From Clostridia bacterium (GTDB taxonomy: Bacteria; Bacillota; Clostridia; HGM11327), in NCBI GenBank assembly GCA_017935525.1, contig JAGBHJ010000217.1, positions 1-6,971 on the forward strand: a stretch of 6,971 nucleotides of DNA, written 5' to 3'. The number at the start of each line of letters is the position of its first letter. Position 1 is the stretch's first letter. Below, piece by piece: positions 5,208 to 6,971 of this stretch. The notes beneath the pieces were generated by a model, which saw nothing but the letters and a program-made list of their open reading frames with translations, was not told where the DNA came from and searched no databases. Position numbers and translations under genes: made by a program.

Positions 5208-6800
5208 TTGTTAAAAAATAAACTGTCAAAAAAAATATTATCGCTGCTGATCACGGCTTATATATTTACTGCATTCTGCAATGTTGAGGGCTATGCTGCC
5301 GTAAAGGTCAGTCCCTTGCCCGAGCTTCAGTCCGACTCTGCAGTGCTCTATACGATAAACAATTCCAAGGACATAATATCCCACAACTCCGCAGAGAAAA
5401 AATATCCCGTGTCAATGGCAAAGCTGATGAACGCCATAATTGTCATAGAAAATGCGGATACGGGCGCTGATTTTCGCCCCAAGCAGACGGAAAAGGTAAC
5501 GGTAGGCTACGAAATAGAGGCAATAGGGCACGACTATAATCTGGCAGGCTTTAAGGTGGGTGACGTTGTTTCCGTGCCCGACCTGCTGACAGCCATGATC
5601 GTGTGCGATGCAGACGACGCCGCCATAATCCTCGCCAGATACATAGGCAGAAAGGTTCTTGGCGGTGTGGCGGACTCACTTTACAAGTACGACCGCAAGG
5701 CCATTGACCATTTTGTTGACATGATGAACAGCCGTGCCGAGCTTATAGGTCTCAACAGCACCATGTTTGGCAACGCAACGGGCTTTAAGGGTGGTCACAT
5801 ATCCTTTTCCACAGCGTCGGATATTGCAAGGATATCAGCGGTGTACCTTAGATATCCTTTTCTGTGTGAGATATCAAGAATAAGCAGTAAGGATTACTGG
5901 GACGTCAAGGGAAAAGCACCCATTGGGCCTACCAACGGAGAGACTCCCGAGCTTTCCGATGCGGATATCGCAAGGACAAAGCTTTGGGTAAATCAGAATG
6001 AGCTTATCAACATCGACGGCAAGTATTTTTATGAGGGCTGTAAGGGCGTAATGGCAAGCTACGGTCAAAGAACCTACGAGGTTGATGACTACAACGGCGA
6101 TACCAAGAACGACTTTGTTACGATCGACTACGCAGTCGCTTCCGCCTACGTTGAATTCAACGGCATCAAAATGATCGCCGTGGCTTACGGCAAAACTGCC
6201 GATGACGTTTTTGGTGATATCACCTCGATGATAGAATACGTAAAGGAAAACTACGTTCTGCACACATATACGGAAAGCTACCAAAAGGTCACCTCATTCC
6301 ACGTGGAAAACGCAATGGACCCGTCCAATGCTCATCTTGAAGTTATTACAGAGAGAGGCGGCACGTACCTTTCCAGGATAGACGAGCTGCATCTGTTCAA
6401 CCACGTTATAAAGATCAACCCCGCATACAGCGTTCCCACGGAGGATAATCTGTACGAAACGTACATATCACCCCCTGCAGGTATCACAAAGGGTGATATC
6501 GTAGGAACAATGGATATATACTACAACGCCATGTATATAGACAGCGTGGTTCTCTACGCAGGGAATACCGTACCGGTGTATGAGCCATTGCCCGATATCA
6601 ACGGCAGCACGTGGGAATTTTCCGATCTTTTCAAGATAATATACGATATGGGCGTGGTGGCACTTATAATTCTGATACTGTACTTTACGCTCAAGATATT
6701 TATAAAGATACGCCGCCACAAAATAGAGATGAGGCGTTACTCCGGCAAGAGAAAAAAGCGCCCCGCCCGCAGATATTCAAAGGCAAAGAGAATAAGATAA
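5208..6800 (+). CDS. Exported, membrane-anchored D-Ala-D-Ala carboxypeptidase-family protein (DacF-like), atypical active site
   Basis: The 530-residue product belongs to the peptidase S11 (low-molecular-weight penicillin-binding protein) family, whose members remove the terminal D-Ala from peptidoglycan stem peptides outside the membrane. A basic start and hydrophobic segment (1-31, likely cleavage near GYA-A or YAA-V) form a signal peptide. The SxxK motif is present as PVSMAKLM (Ser69, Lys72). The family frame continues with LAGFKVGDVVSVPDLLTAM, DDAAIILARYIG, MMNSRAELIGLNSTMFGNATGF and TASDIARIS. Where S-x-N is expected, directly before the DAA block, the protein has D134-A135-D136. Where K-T-G is expected it has K280-G281-V282 (EGCKGVMASYG). 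A C-terminal beta-rich region (about 350-460) precedes one transmembrane helix (481-499) and a 31-residue tail with 17 Lys/Arg. It may be inactive, regulatory or have altered specificity. It is longer than typical DacF (roughly 380-430 residues). It is monocistronic and divergent from coat genes, so a sporulation link is possible but unproven. Confidence 0.85.
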   Translation: MLKNKLSKKILSLLITAYIFTAFCNVEGYAAVKVSPLPELQSDSAVLYTINNSKDIISHNSAEKKYPVSMAKLMNAIIVIENADTGADFRPKQTEKVTVGYEIEAIGHDYNLAGFKVGDVVSVPDLLTAMIVCDADDAAIILARYIGRKVLGGVADSLYKYDRKAIDHFVDMMNSRAELIGLNSTMFGNATGFKGGHISFSTASDIARISAVYLRYPFLCEISRISSKDYWDVKGKAPIGPTNGETPELSDADIARTKLWVNQNELINIDGKYFYEGCKGVMASYGQRTYEVDDYNGDTKNDFVTIDYAVASAYVEFNGIKMIAVAYGKTADDVFGDITSMIEYVKENYVLHTYTESYQKVTSFHVENAMDPSNAHLEVITERGGTYLSRIDELHLFNHVIKINPAYSVPTEDNLYETYISPPAGITKGDIVGTMDIYYNAMYIDSVVLYAGNTVPVYEPLPDINGSTWEFSDLFKIIYDMGVVALIILILYFTLKIFIKIRRHKIEMRRYSGKRKKRPARRYSKAKRIR

Positions 6801-6812
6801 TATATCATATTT

Positions 6813-6849
6813 ATCGGCACGCACCCACACGGCAGCGTGCCGATGCTTT
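6813..6849 (+). terminator. Intrinsic terminator after the DacF-like gene
   Basis: ATCGGCACGC (6813-6822) and GCGTGCCGAT (6835-6844) form a perfect ten-base GC-rich stem with a 12-base loop, twelve bases after the stop codon. Only a short imperfect T stretch follows (GCTTTATA), so termination may be less than complete. The position and stem strength make a terminator the best explanation. Confidence 0.72.
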
Positions 6850-6891
6850 ATACCCATGCTGCTAAAAAAGCCAAAAACTCGGTTTTTACTG

Positions 6892-6920
6892 TTGCAATAT
6901 TATGGGTTTTATGGTATAAT
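6892..6920 (+). promoter_or_regulatory. Near-consensus sigma-A promoter reading out of the window
   Basis: TTGCAA (6892-6897) and TATAAT (6915-6920) are separated by the optimal 17 bases. TGG precedes the -10 at 6912-6914, which supplies an extended -10 element. Transcription would start near 6927 and run rightwards beyond the window, where the target is not visible. The -10 box lies within the left arm of the 60-base palindrome. Confidence 0.7.
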
Positions 6921-6971
6921 AATTACATTATGGAATGAAGCTTCGCTTCTTCTGATGTAATTATTGAACCA
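6912..6971. repeat. 60-base imperfect palindrome at the window edge
   Basis: The segment 6912-6928 matches the reverse complement of 6955-6971 at 15 of 17 positions, including a perfect 11-base block (6918-6928 with 6955-6965). Inside, GAAGC (6937-6941) pairs with GCTTC (6945-6949) around a TTC loop, and GAA (6933-6935) pairs with TTC (6950-6952). The whole segment therefore folds as one long hairpin with small bulges at 6936 and 6929-6930. The right arm ends exactly at the window end, so the element may be longer. Possible natures are an intergenic palindromic repeat or MITE-like element, an operator over the promoter, or an RNA hairpin. Nothing here decides between them. Confidence 0.6.

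Noticed and set aside
5265..5282. Cysteine at residue 24 in the signal peptide of the DacF-like protein as a lipoprotein site
   Set aside because: The preceding residues TAF do not fit a lipobox, which needs G, A or S right before Cys; ordinary signal peptidase cleavage near residue 30 fits better.
6611..6865. Plus-strand open frame overlapping the end of the DacF-like gene
   Set aside because: It is an alternate frame within a well supported gene, runs through the terminator stem, and its product has no recognisable features.
6872..6886. AAAAAC-TCG-GTTTTT stem upstream of the terminal promoter as a second terminator
   Set aside because: The stem is six pairs, five of them A-T, and no T run follows on the plus strand; on the minus strand a T-rich stretch follows, but the stem is too weak to claim.
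6801..6971. CRISPR array, tRNA or rRNA in the terminal intergenic region
   Set aside because: There are no regularly spaced direct repeats and no cloverleaf; the GGTTCAAT seen on the minus strand resembles a T loop only by chance.

Overview
The window looks like a chromosomal segment of a low-to-moderate GC, endospore-forming Gram-positive bacterium of the class Clostridia, most plausibly a Ruminococcus-like member of the Oscillospiraceae. The basis is the conserved gene order infB-rbfA-nrnA-truB-ribF seen in Firmicutes, a pair of small CotF-like spore coat genes, a DacF-type secreted penicillin-binding-protein-family gene, strong AGGAGG-type ribosome binding sites and regular use of GTG and TTG starts. 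The species cannot be fixed from the sequence alone.

Positions 2-4511 (+ strand) hold the distal part of a translation and RNA-metabolism operon. It contains the 3' two thirds (estimated) of infB (initiation factor 2, cut by the window edge), rbfA (30S maturation factor), nrnA (DHH-family nanoRNase/pAp phosphatase), truB (tRNA U55 pseudouridine synthase) and ribF (riboflavin kinase/FAD synthetase). The genes are tightly packed: gaps of 19 and 20 bp, then overlaps of 1 bp (TAATG) and 4 bp (GTGA). A 21-base near-palindrome at the rbfA/nrnA junction pairs the only strong AGGAGG near nrnA with a CCTCCT. The operon ends at a strong stem-loop (4513-4543) shared with the convergent genes that follow.

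Positions 4560-5032 (- strand) carry two tandem small genes for CotF-like spore coat proteins of 61 and 88 residues. They look like paralogs of each other. A sigma-G-like promoter candidate lies upstream. Across a 175-bp divergent intergenic region, an extended -10 vegetative-type promoter drives a 530-residue exported protein of the D-Ala-D-Ala carboxypeptidase (peptidase S11/DacF) family (5208-6800, TTG start). Its SxxK motif is intact, but the S-x-N and K-T-G motifs appear replaced, and it ends in a membrane anchor with a very basic tail.

Positions 6801-6971 contain no gene. They hold a perfect 10-bp stem terminator, a near-consensus sigma-A promoter and, at the very edge, a 60-base imperfect palindrome that overlaps the promoter's -10 box.

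Most of the window is ordinary, and I see no clearly new multi-gene system. The points most worth a second look are the catalytically odd DacF-like protein, the terminal 60-base palindrome with its embedded promoter, the hairpin that may couple rbfA and nrnA translation, and the tandem paralogous coat genes.
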